This document shows, in pieces, positions 1 to 10,685 of a stretch of 64,000 nucleotides of DNA; within the stretch, counting starts at the first letter, position 1; the number at the start of each line of letters is the position of its first letter. Under the pieces are notes generated by a model. The model was not told the origin of the DNA, did not search any database, and saw only the letters and a list, made by a program, of their open reading frames with translations. This DNA is from Kibdelosporangium banguiense. GTDB taxonomy: Bacteria > Actinomycetota > Actinomycetes > Mycobacteriales > Pseudonocardiaceae. The position numbers were made by a program, and so were the translations under genes. The stretch is taken from the NCBI RefSeq assembly GCF_017876405.1, contig NZ_JAGINW010000001.1, forward strand, positions 1,873,203 to 1,937,202, written 5' to 3'.

Positions 1-45
1 GGGTCGTTAGGCAGTGTGATGGGAGTCGCACGGATGGGGTTTTGT

Positions 46-1686
46 ATGCGCAGGTGCAGGGCTGTTGGGTGGGCGTTGCCGGTGGTGGTGGCGGTGCTGG
101 CGCTCTGTGCTGCTCCTGCGGTGGCTCAGCCGATGACGACGCCGGTTCCGCCGCCGAAGGATCCGAATGCGCCGCCGGCTTCGGCGCCTAATGGGCCTCA
201 GCCGTTGGGGCATGCCATTGGGGATGCCGGGACTGGGTTGTCGATGATTCGGATCCTGCCTGCTTCGGCTCCCACCAACACGATCTTGCCGGGGTACTCC
301 GACAAGTTGCCCAGGCAGTCGGCGCTTGAGGTTGGGTTCGGGCTGGCCAGCGCTCAGGTCAACTCGGAGTCGTATCTGGCTGTCGAGCATTCGATCGCAC
401 AGGCTTCGCCGGGCGGGATCGCTGTTCAGGGGGCCAGTCCGCAGTCGCCGGGCGCTGTGGCCCAGACTGCTCCGCCGGACAATCCGCAGCCGCGGACTTT
501 CGGGATCAATCCGCCGCAGACTCCGTTGGATGCCTTGGTGCGGGTCGGTCTGCTGAACGGGAGCGCGCAGGCGAGGTGGAGTGACACGCTGGGGCCCTGT
601 GTGACGCCGTTGTCTGATGCGAGTACGTCGATGGCGAGCCTGTCGTTGCTCAATGCCATTCCGACTTTGCCAGGGATCACTGATCTGTCAGGCAAGCTGA
701 CCGAGTCCAAGCTGGCGCCTGATCAGGCGAAGGCCTTGACCGATCAGCTCAAGACGTTGCCTGGGCCGCTGGCTGAGCTTGGGGGTCTGCTGTCGGGGCC
801 GGACAAGGCTGACGGCAAGGGCGCTCTGATCAGCCTGCCGAACACGTTGTCCACACGGTCCACTGTGGCGCTTGTCGATATTCCCGGGTCTGCCAACAAG
901 GCTGTCCAGTCCACTTCGACGTTGCAGGTCGCCAGCCTGAATCTGCTGGGCGGCACGCCGTTCGCGATGTCGGTCAACGTGGTGAGTCAGCCGACGCTGC
1001 AGGTTACGTCCACTGGGGACGCCAAGACCTCGAGTGTGAAGTACACCGCGCCTGTCCTGGAGATCAAGCAGGGCGACAAGGTCCTCTACCGGCTTGATGC
1101 CGCGCACCCGACCTTCGATGTGCCGATCGGGATTCCGCTGCCGAGCCTGTCGGGCCAACTGCCGGACGGGTTGAAGAACCTGCCGTTGATCGGTGATCTG
1201 GCCAACGCCCTGCCCAAGGACTCGCCGCTGCTGCCCAAGGCCAACGAGCTGGGCCAGTTGAAGCTGGACATCGGTGTGCTGCGGGTGTCCATCGCGGGTT
1301 TGCAGCAGAAGGCCCAGGACATGACCGAACCGTTCAAGGGCCACCAGTTGGCGGCCAGTGCGCGGATGCTGGATCTGCAGGTGCTGCCCACGCAAGCGCT
1401 TGGTCTGCCGGGACTGCCTTCCGCGCTCGCGCAGGTGTCGCTCGGCGAACAGGTGGCACGGGCCGCGGCGCCGGAAGGCGGCGTCGTGTGCGGCATCGCA
1501 GGTGGTCCGCCTCAGGCCAAGCCGGTCCCGAAAGAGCCGAAGCTGGCTTACACCAGTGCGTACCAGGCCATTCCGATGTTCTGGACCGGCAGTGCCATGC
1601 TCCTGATCGGGGTTGTGCTCGTGGCCGCCATGCCGGCGCACCGGATCCGCCGGCCGCAGCGAGTGTCCGAAGAGGATCAGCCGTAG
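46..1686 (+). CDS. Secreted, C-terminally membrane-anchored protein of unknown function
   Basis: Predicted 546-residue exported protein. A positively charged start (MRRCRAVGW) is followed by a hydrophobic stretch and an AVAQP cleavage-like site near residue 27. The mature part is Pro/Ala/Leu/Gln-rich with no enzyme motif I recognise. Near the C-terminus one membrane helix (about residues 510-530) precedes a basic RRPQR tail, so the protein is probably held at the cell surface. Two cysteines in the exported part could form a disulfide. The ATG at 46 is preferred because GGGG lies six bases upstream, but ATG 34, ATG 19 and GTG 16 are in frame. It converges on holB with a 10-base overlap. It loosely resembles the secreted, tail-anchored proteins common in actinobacteria; function unknown. 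Confidence 0.7.
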   Translation: MRRCRAVGWALPVVVAVLALCAAPAVAQPMTTPVPPPKDPNAPPASAPNGPQPLGHAIGDAGTGLSMIRILPASAPTNTILPGYSDKLPRQSALEVGFGLASAQVNSESYLAVEHSIAQASPGGIAVQGASPQSPGAVAQTAPPDNPQPRTFGINPPQTPLDALVRVGLLNGSAQARWSDTLGPCVTPLSDASTSMASLSLLNAIPTLPGITDLSGKLTESKLAPDQAKALTDQLKTLPGPLAELGGLLSGPDKADGKGALISLPNTLSTRSTVALVDIPGSANKAVQSTSTLQVASLNLLGGTPFAMSVNVVSQPTLQVTSTGDAKTSSVKYTAPVLEIKQGDKVLYRLDAAHPTFDVPIGIPLPSLSGQLPDGLKNLPLIGDLANALPKDSPLLPKANELGQLKLDIGVLRVSIAGLQQKAQDMTEPFKGHQLAASARMLDLQVLPTQALGLPGLPSALAQVSLGEQVARAAAPEGGVVCGIAGGPPQAKPVPKEPKLAYTSAYQAIPMFWTGSAMLLIGVVLVAAMPAHRIRRPQRVSEEDQP

Positions 1687-2864
1687 TAGAGCGTGGTCAC
1701 CATCGCTTCGACGGCGATCCGTGGTTTTACGTTCAGCTCCAGGGCTTCGCGGCATTTCAGGACTGCTTCGAGGCGGCGGAGGGTTGATTCGGGGGACCAG
1801 GAGGCTGCCGCTGTGCGGGCGGAGTTGGCGTGGTCGGGGTGGTTGAGGGCGGCTTCCGAGCCGCTCCCCGTCACCAGGACGTCACGGTAGAACCCGGCGA
1901 GGTCGACCAAAGCAAGGTCGAGTGTGTCCCGCTGGGTTCGGGTGGCGCGGGACTTTTGCCTGCGCTCCAGCTCTTTCAGCGCACCGGCACTGCCGCGAGT
2001 CGCCGACGCTGTGCCTTTTCCTGTTCCACCGGCGCCCAATGCTGTCTTCAAAGCGTCGCGTTCGGCTTCGTCGCGGGACTCGCTTTGTTCGCTGGCCTCG
2101 GATTCTGCCGTCTTCACGAGTTCGCCGGCCAACGTGAACACATCGCCGGCACGCCGTAGGCCGAGCGGGATCCGCAGTACGGCGGCGCGGCGGTCGCGGG
2201 CGGACTCGTCGGTGGCGAGGCGGCGGGCGCGCCCGACATGGCCGCCACACACGGAAGCGGCCCATGTCGCGATGTCGGCAGCGATGGAATCCCGGTTCAT
2301 CAACACATCCGCGATGGCCGCTGCCGGGGGGATGCGCAAAGACACGCCACGGCAACGGGATCGGATGGTCACCGAGACGTCGTCCGGGTGATCGGAAGGA
2401 GCACACAGCAGGAAGACCGTTCGCTCCGGCGGCTCTTCCACGGCCTTCAGCAACGCGTTGGCGGCGCCTTCGGTGAGGCGGTCGGCGTCCTCGATGATCA
2501 CGACCTGCCAGCGGCCGTTGGTCGGGCGGCGGGCCGCGGTCTGCACCAGCGCCCGCATTTCGGCGACCGAGATCGACAGGCCCTCCGGGACGACCAGCCG
2601 GACGTCCGCGTGCGTGCCTGCCATCGTTGTGCGGCAACCAGGACACTCGCCGCACCCGGAGCCGTACTCGCACTGCAACGCGGCAGCGAACGCGCGCGCG
2701 GCGGTGGAACGACCAGAGCCAGGTGGGCCGGTGAACAGCCATGCGTGGGTCATGCCGGTCGCGGAACCGGGTCCGTCCCGGACGATCACGGCAGCCGCGT
2801 TGGCCGCGGTGGTCAGCACTTCAACGGCATCGGCTTGCCCGACCACCTGCGACCACACGGTCAC
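1677..2864 (-). CDS. holB: DNA polymerase III subunit delta-prime
   Basis: Clamp-loader subunit that helps open the beta sliding clamp at primer-template junctions. The 395-residue protein shows an AAA+ core with GPPGSGRS at residues 46-53. The P-loop lysine is arginine, which fits delta-prime subunits that do not hydrolyse ATP. A zinc-binding set of cysteines lies at 65, 71, 74 and 77, followed by the II-EDAD Walker B region near 123-127 and SRC at 169-171. The region near residues 215-290 is variable and charged. Its start overlaps the stop of the upstream MFS-TMPK gene by ATGA, so the two are translationally coupled. A tmk-holB pairing is widespread in bacteria. M. tuberculosis Rv3644c is the positional homologue. 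Confidence 0.93.
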   Translation of the reverse strand: MTVWSQVVGQADAVEVLTTAANAAAVIVRDGPGSATGMTHAWLFTGPPGSGRSTAARAFAAALQCEYGSGCGECPGCRTTMAGTHADVRLVVPEGLSISVAEMRALVQTAARRPTNGRWQVVIIEDADRLTEGAANALLKAVEEPPERTVFLLCAPSDHPDDVSVTIRSRCRGVSLRIPPAAAIADVLMNRDSIAADIATWAASVCGGHVGRARRLATDESARDRRAAVLRIPLGLRRAGDVFTLAGELVKTAESEASEQSESRDEAERDALKTALGAGGTGKGTASATRGSAGALKELERRQKSRATRTQRDTLDLALVDLAGFYRDVLVTGSGSEAALNHPDHANSARTAAASWSPESTLRRLEAVLKCREALELNVKPRIAVEAMVTTLYYG

Positions 2865-4942
2865 TGGGCCTCCACTGGCGTCCGTTCGGTTTCGTCCAAC
2901 CCCAGTTTGCGAGCCGCGATCGCGCCCCGCACGGCCATCTGGACCCGCAGCGAAGTGGCTTCGTCGTCGTCGTTCGTGTCGACCACGACGTACCGGTTCG
3001 GGTCCGAGGAGGCCATTTCCAGCAACAGGTCCTGGACCCGCCAGTGGTGGTCGTTCGACTGGTACGTGGTCGCGGGCAGGGTCGCGGGGTCACGGTCGAG
3101 CAGCACGGTCAGGTCCGGCCGCAGTTTCGCGGTCGCCCAGTCCGTGAGGCCTTCCATCTCCTCCGGGTCGAGCCCGGCCAGTGCGGACAGGTGCGCGAAC
3201 GGGCTGTCCACGAACCGCTCCATCACCACGATGGCGCCGCGGTCCAACGCAGGCCGGATCTCACGCTCCACGATGTCCGCGCGCACGGCGGCCGCGACCA
3301 GCGCGTGCGCTCGCGCCCCAGTCAGCTCCGCACCGGCGAGCACAGCCCGCAGCCGACGGTCGTTCAGAGTCGGGTCGGTGGCCAGCAGGATCTCGCGGTT
3401 GCCGCTCTTGCGCAGCCAGTCCGTCAGCAACCGGGACTGTGCCGCGGTGTCCTGCGCGGTGTCGCCTTCGACCGCGATCAACATGCCTGTGGACCTGCGC
3501 GGCTTGCCACGGATGGCGGCCTTCAGATCGGCCAGGATCGTCTCCGCGCGACGGTCGTCCATCTGCCGGTAGGCGATCACACCGACCAACGCGGCGATCA
3601 GGCCCGCGCCGAACAGCACCGGCCTGGTGCCGTCGACCAGCACCGGGCTGCCGAAGATCTCCACCGTGCGCGGCCGCACCAAGCCGACGAACATCGGGAC
3701 GACCATCATCGACGCTGCCAGGATGATCTTCATCAGGGACTGGTAGATCGCGTTGATCCGGCCCCGGATGGCGTCTTCCACCTGCGTACCGATGATCGTG
3801 ACACCGGTCAGGAACGCGACCCCGGCGCACGCCCCGACAAACGCGACCGCCACCAGCGACACCCACAGGTGCGGCGACGCGGCCACAGGGAGCAGGCCGA
3901 GGCCGGCGAGCACGATCGAGATGCCGAACAGCCTGTTGTGCGGGATGCGCTGGGCCATCTTCGTGGCCGACGCCATGCCCGTGCCCAGACCGATGAACAG
4001 AGCCGCGAACAGCCAGCCGAACGCGGAGTCACCGCCGAGCAGGCTGGACGAGTACGGCTTGGAACTACCGACCAGCGCACCCGCCGCGGCGAACGCGCCC
4101 ATCATGCCGATCAGCAGGCCGCGCACGAGCCTGGTGCTGCGGATGAACCGCAGACCGTCGCGCAGCATCGCCCACAGCCCGGTCTTCTCCTCGGACTGCT
4201 TGGCGTCGGCCTGCTTCGGCGCGGCCACGCGGATCGAGAGCTCCGGGATCCTTGTCGCCACGATGATCGCCGACACCAGGTAGAACAGGCCGTTGATCAT
4301 CACGATGATGGTCGCCATGCCCATGCCGGTGTTGTCCAGCTTGACGTGGAACACCTGCGAGGAGACGCCGGTGATCAGCGCGTAGAGGCCGGCGCCGCCG
4401 ATCACCGAGATGCCCCAGGTCATCACCAGGCTGAGCTGGTTGGCCGTCTCGACCTGGTCCGGGCGGCGAAGCATGTTGGGGACCGCGGCGTCCTTGGACG
4501 GGATCCACATCAGCTGGCAGCAGCCGACCAGGAAGTTGGCGATCAGCAGCCACACCGGCGTGCCCACCACTGCGATGGAGATCAGCAGGCCACCGCGCAT
4601 GATGTCGCAGACGACCATCACCTTGCGGCGGTCGAATCTGTCCGCGAGCAGGCCGCCGAACGGCGCGAACAGCAGGCCCGGCAGCAGTTGGGTCAGCACG
4701 ACGCCCGCGAACGCGTAGTTCTGGAAGGCGTAGTCGTTGGTGAGTTTGGTGATCAGGCCGGTCAGCGCGAGCAGCGACAACCAGTCGCCGACGCTGCAGA
4801 TGAAGCTGACGCCCCACAGCCGGCGGAACGGGCGAATGGCCAGCACGCTGCGGATCCGATGGGCCAGAGACGCGTCCGAACGGACCGACGGCATCGCCTC
4901 GGTCTGGGAACTGTACTGCCCGCCCACGCTGATAAGACCCAC
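2861..4942 (-). CDS. MFS-like membrane protein fused to a thymidylate-kinase-like domain
   Basis: A 693-residue fusion. Residues about 30-480 form an MFS-type membrane domain with roughly 12 hydrophobic helices and a GGLLADRFDRR loop like the MFS helix 2-3 motif. From residue 487 a thymidylate-kinase fold begins. Streptomyces carry comparable MFS-Tmk proteins next to topA and holB, so the architecture is established. Here the kinase P-loop (normally GxxGxGKST) reads EGDTAQDTAAQ at about 492-502, with no GK[ST], and the DRY motif is ERF. The rest of the domain aligns well (RPDLTVLLD, ADPNRYVVVD-like parts). dTMP kinase activity is therefore doubtful, and the domain may be structural or regulatory. 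It is coupled to holB by a 4-nt overlap. Confidence 0.85.
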   Translation of the reverse strand: MGLISVGGQYSSQTEAMPSVRSDASLAHRIRSVLAIRPFRRLWGVSFICSVGDWLSLLALTGLITKLTNDYAFQNYAFAGVVLTQLLPGLLFAPFGGLLADRFDRRKVMVVCDIMRGGLLISIAVVGTPVWLLIANFLVGCCQLMWIPSKDAAVPNMLRRPDQVETANQLSLVMTWGISVIGGAGLYALITGVSSQVFHVKLDNTGMGMATIIVMINGLFYLVSAIIVATRIPELSIRVAAPKQADAKQSEEKTGLWAMLRDGLRFIRSTRLVRGLLIGMMGAFAAAGALVGSSKPYSSSLLGGDSAFGWLFAALFIGLGTGMASATKMAQRIPHNRLFGISIVLAGLGLLPVAASPHLWVSLVAVAFVGACAGVAFLTGVTIIGTQVEDAIRGRINAIYQSLMKIILAASMMVVPMFVGLVRPRTVEIFGSPVLVDGTRPVLFGAGLIAALVGVIAYRQMDDRRAETILADLKAAIRGKPRRSTGMLIAVEGDTAQDTAAQSRLLTDWLRKSGNREILLATDPTLNDRRLRAVLAGAELTGARAHALVAAAVRADIVEREIRPALDRGAIVVMERFVDSPFAHLSALAGLDPEEMEGLTDWATAKLRPDLTVLLDRDPATLPATTYQSNDHHWRVQDLLLEMASSDPNRYVVVDTNDDDEATSLRVQMAVRGAIAARKLGLDETERTPVEAQ

Positions 4943-4997
4943 CTCGATTCACCATCAGCGTAGCCATCCCGCTTGGACGGGGTGTCACCCGGATGCG

Positions 4998-5450
4998 CTA
5001 GAACAGCTTGCCGAACGTATCGGCGAGGCTGCTGACCACGTAGTACAGCAGAATGACCGTGACCAGCACGATCACGGTAACCACACTTATGCCGGTCCGC
5101 GCGCTGGCGGGTTTCTCAGGCGGTTGCCGCTCTTTCGTCGCACGTAACTTGCGCGCCATCGTTGAGGCGGTCGGCCATGGCCGCAGTAGCGGAGGCGGTT
5201 GTGGGTGGACGGTCGGCGGCTGGGACGCAGGGGGCGTTGCAGGCGGACTCTCCTCGGCCAGCGCGGCCGCGACCGCTTCCCTGATCTCGTCGGTGTCCGG
5301 CATCGCCGGTGCCGAGACCAGCGGAATCTCGTCCCAGCGACGGCCGGGCAAACTCAGGCCCGTGACCAGTCCGGCCAACGGGTCCGCCAGGAACGGCGGT
5401 GGGGCGGGGTCGTATGTGCCGTCCGCCTCGCTCCAGGGATCCTTTGCCAC
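4998..5450 (-). CDS. Proline-rich tail-anchored small membrane protein
   Basis: A 150-residue protein of unknown function. The N-terminal 115 residues are Pro/Ala-rich and probably disordered cytoplasmic sequence. One strongly hydrophobic helix (about 120-143, ISVVTVIVLVTVILLYYVV) is followed by a short tail. This resembles a C-tail-anchored protein. It starts at GTG 5450, downstream of the topA terminator hairpin, and lies between topA and the MFS-TMPK gene on the same strand. No catalytic motif is visible. Confidence 0.65.
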   Translation of the reverse strand: MAKDPWSEADGTYDPAPPPFLADPLAGLVTGLSLPGRRWDEIPLVSAPAMPDTDEIREAVAAALAEESPPATPPASQPPTVHPQPPPLLRPWPTASTMARKLRATKERQPPEKPASARTGISVVTVIVLVTVILLYYVVSSLADTFGKLF

Positions 5451-5455
5451 TCCAG

Positions 5456-5507
5456 GTCACCCTCCGCCGCCGAAGTACCCAGTTGGAGGGTACTTCGGCA
5501 GGGTGAC
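5456..5507. terminator. Strong inverted repeat, probable topA terminator
   Basis: Perfect 11-bp arms CCGAAGTACCC / GGGTACTTCGG with a 7-nt loop (5470-5498) are nested inside 8-bp arms GTCACCCT / AGGGTGAC (5456-5463, 5500-5507). It lies just after the topA stop on the minus strand. On the plus strand it is followed by TTTTT, so it could work in both directions. Confidence 0.8.
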
Positions 5508-5512
5508 GATTT

Positions 5513-8290
<2,778 letters not shown>

Positions 8291-8600
8291 TCTCGTCCGC
8301 CCTCTGTCCCGCCTGTCCCGGATGCTCGGCTTCGAGCATCAGCCCGTCAGTGTGCACTGCCCGATGCCACGAGCTGTAGTGGAGGTGGCCCGAGGCACAT
8401 CACCGGCGTTGGGTCCTGCCGGTGACCCTCTCTAACTCGCCACGACCGACCGGCTCGTTACCTGGGCACACTCTCGCCGCACGTGAGACCGGTTCCCGCA
8501 GGGTCTGCGGGCAATCCACTACTAGCACGACGACCCGTCGGAGTGCATCACCGGTAGCGACCCTACGCGCGCGAGAGAATTTCACCCATTTGGATGAATC
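8291..8600. other. topA upstream region, no gene seen
   Basis: A 310-nt gap between the Rv3647c-like gene and topA, both on the minus strand. A short perfect hairpin CCCGCAG-GGT-CTGCGGG lies at 8495-8511 and may end transcription of the upstream gene. The remainder presumably holds the topA promoter. I see no convincing small ORF or RNA. Confidence 0.4.
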
Positions 8601-9167
8601 TCAGACCGGCCAATGCGGCTCCGAGGCCGGCGTCGGGGCCCGGCCGACAAGTTCGACCAAGCGGCCTATCCGCCGTCGGCCAGTCAGTCGCAGACCGGGT
8701 CCACCAGCCCGGACGCCCAGCAACGAGGCCGGCAGGCCGATCCGCGTGACCGCCTGGACCAGCGGTTCGTGCGTTTCGGGCGCCCCGGGATCGAGGCCGA
8801 GCAGGTAGCCGTTCTCCACCCAGCGGCCGGTCGCCAGCGCCCATAACCGCAGGACGGCTCCGTCCAGCGCCAGGCCGACCGGGACCGCCTTGACCGCACC
8901 GGGCGTCCAGGCGTCGGCCAGGCCGATCAGATCCGTCCGGAACGCTGTCCGGACCTGCGGATGTTCCTCCTCGGACACACCCAGCTCAGCGTCGACGCCA
9001 CGCTCGGCGAAAGCCGCTGCCAGCGCGGCTCGACGCCAGGGCTCGTCGACAGCCACGGACAGCCGGGCGGCGGCACGCGCGAAGCGCACTACCTGGCCCG
9101 GCCCGCACAGCAGCCCAGCCAGGTCGGCCACCCCTGGCTGCATCGCCTCGGCGGAGAAGAACGACAT
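8601..9167 (-). CDS. Conserved actinobacterial hypothetical protein (Rv3647c position)
   Basis: A 188-residue soluble protein of unknown function, Ala/Leu/Arg-rich, with no signal peptide and no known active-site motif. It begins MSFFSAEAMQPGV. ATG 9167 is preferred because a GTGGGG run six bases upstream looks like its ribosome site; the GTG at 9176 that would add three residues is part of that run. It sits directly upstream of topA, where M. tuberculosis carries Rv3647c of similar length. I infer orthology from position and size only. Confidence 0.7.
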   Translation of the reverse strand: MSFFSAEAMQPGVADLAGLLCGPGQVVRFARAAARLSVAVDEPWRRAALAAAFAERGVDAELGVSEEEHPQVRTAFRTDLIGLADAWTPGAVKAVPVGLALDGAVLRLWALATGRWVENGYLLGLDPGAPETHEPLVQAVTRIGLPASLLGVRAGGPGLRLTGRRRIGRLVELVGRAPTPASEPHWPV

Positions 9168-9216
9168 CTGCCCCACGCGTCACAGACTAGAACATATGTT
9201 CCAGTGTCGCGATAGG

Positions 9217-9903
9217 TCAGAAGGTGGGTTCCGTGGACTCCGGGAACCCGCTCGGCGGCGGTGTCGTCGAGCCTGGTGTGGACGAGCCGGTCGGGAACTG
9301 GTCGGAGAACGACGGCGTCGGCGGGATCGCCGACCGGCTGGCACGCACCCTGGTGATCTCCGTGCAGTTGTCCGCACTGCGTGCGGCCGCCTGTAGCTCC
9401 GGATAACGCGCGCCCATGCCCTCCAGCGGGTTCACCGGTACCCGGACACTCTCCAGGTCCCTGGCGACGTTCTGCAGGGCCGTACTGGTGGCCGTGCGAT
9501 CAGCTGTGTCCACGCCGGACAGCAGGGTCCGGGACCGGTCCACGACCTCACGCAGCCGTTCGAGCTCCACGACCAGGCCCTGCGTCGCCTCGTCACCGCC
9601 GGCGACCGGCGCCGGGCCGACGTTCTTGAGCTTGTCGAGCATCTCGTTGACCCGCACGGACATCGACTGCAGCGCGTTCTTCAGCGACTGGACCGCCGCG
9701 TCCTGGCTGCTGGAGTCGATCTGGACCTTGGTGATGCCGCTGTCGTACTCGAGGATCGCGTTGCACAGCCTGTCCACCCACTCGACCGCGGCGGGCGCTG
9801 CCGACGACGTGGTCGGCGGCCCGGTACGCCGGGGTGCGGCGGCAGGCACCTCACACCCGGCGAGCACCGCTACCAGGGCGAGCACCCCGACTGCCCGCTT
9901 CAC
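9217..9903 (-). CDS. Lipoprotein, paralogue of the adjacent lipoprotein
   Basis: Predicted 228-residue lipoprotein. MKRAVGVLALVAVLAGC ends in an LAGC lipobox with Cys17. A Pro/Ser/Thr linker leads to a helical domain starting EWVDRLCN, then a low-complexity Pro/Ser/Thr tail. The start is GTG 9903 with AAGGAG nine bases upstream. A longer version beginning inside the previous gene is unlikely. It follows the next lipoprotein gene by 20 nt. Both share the [E/K]WVD-LC motif, a hydrophobic heptad-like pattern, a GGD turn and a late cysteine, so they look like a tandem duplication. Function unknown; likely envelope-associated on the outer face of the membrane. Confidence 0.8.
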   Translation of the reverse strand: MKRAVGVLALVAVLAGCEVPAAAPRRTGPPTTSSAAPAAVEWVDRLCNAILEYDSGITKVQIDSSSQDAAVQSLKNALQSMSVRVNEMLDKLKNVGPAPVAGGDEATQGLVVELERLREVVDRSRTLLSGVDTADRTATSTALQNVARDLESVRVPVNPLEGMGARYPELQAAARSADNCTEITRVRASRSAIPPTPSFSDQFPTGSSTPGSTTPPPSGFPESTEPTF

Positions 9904-9923
9904 GACTGGCTTCTCCTTCGTGA

Positions 9924-10568
9924 TCAGCCGCTGGGAATGTCCTTGCACCTCGGCGCCTTTGTCATCGCGTCCCGCAGTTCGGCGGTGTCGTTGTCCTTGA
10001 ACGGGTCGACCATCTTGGCGGTCTCGTCACCCAGGCTCTGCATCACCTGGCCGGCCGCGTCCTGGTCACCCGCCTTCATCTTCGCGCCCGCGTCGCGCAG
10101 CGCCTGCTGCGACTTGCCGTACGCCTCGATGATCTTGCCTTTGACGTCGTCGCCGCCCTTGACCGGAGACGGCTCCAACTGCTTGAGCCGGTCGACCGTG
10201 CCACCGAGGCCGCCTGCCAGGTCGTCGAGGAACTGGCCGAGCTTGGTCTGCATCTGGGCCTGGTCGGTGGCCGTGGCCAGATCGCCCATCCGCCCGGCGA
10301 GCGACTTGGTGAAGTCGCTGATCGGCGCGCAGAGGTTGTCCACCCACTTCACCGGATCGCCGTTGCTCGGCGCCGGAGGTGGTGGGGGCGGTGTCGTGCC
10401 GCCACTGCCGCCGGCCGGTCCCGACCCCCGCGAACCCGGGCTGGAACCACCGGAAGGCGTGCCCTGGTTGGCGTTCTGCGGCTGCCCGCTGTCACTGCTA
10501 CTGCAGCCGGCGAGCGTCAGCGTCGCCCCGAGGGCAGCGGCCGCGATGAATGTCAGGCGACGGCTCAT
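9924..10568 (-). CDS. Lipoprotein, paralogue of the adjacent lipoprotein
   Basis: A 214-residue lipoprotein. The signal MSRRLTFIAAAALGATLTLAG precedes Cys22 (LAGC lipobox). It is followed by a Gly/Ser/Pro linker about 45 residues long and a helical domain that opens with KWVDNLCA and ends with a cysteine in APRCKDIPSG. The two conserved cysteines suggest a disulfide in the mature domain. It is the first gene of a two-gene unit with its paralogue 20 nt downstream. It lies between the Rv3647c-like gene and the pyrophosphatase. No function is known to me. Confidence 0.8.
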   Translation of the reverse strand: MSRRLTFIAAAALGATLTLAGCSSSDSGQPQNANQGTPSGGSSPGSRGSGPAGGSGGTTPPPPPPAPSNGDPVKWVDNLCAPISDFTKSLAGRMGDLATATDQAQMQTKLGQFLDDLAGGLGGTVDRLKQLEPSPVKGGDDVKGKIIEAYGKSQQALRDAGAKMKAGDQDAAGQVMQSLGDETAKMVDPFKDNDTAELRDAMTKAPRCKDIPSG

Positions 10569-10634
10569 GAACTCTCCTGGCCTCTGGCGGGCACGTCAGC
10601 GCCGAACCTACCCGCGCCTGGGTTTGGGCAAAGT

Positions 10635-10667
10635 GAGGGCCACCCCTCCAAAGGAAGGGTGGCCCTC
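10635..10667. terminator. Terminator after hppA
   Basis: Perfect 11-bp arms GAGGGCCACCC / GGGTGGCCCTC with an 11-nt loop, 19 nt past the hppA stop on the minus strand. No T-run, which is common for high-GC terminators. Confidence 0.8.
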
Positions 10668-10685
10668 GACTTCTCAGGCCGGCGG

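Noticed and set aside
2741..4963. A 740-codon plus-strand open frame opposite the MFS-TMPK gene
   Set aside because: Asp/His/Arg/Gln-rich shadow typical of high-GC antisense frames.
8400..8585. A 61-codon minus-strand open frame upstream of topA
   Set aside because: Arg/Val-rich, no ribosome site, and overlaps the hairpin at 8495; more likely non-coding.
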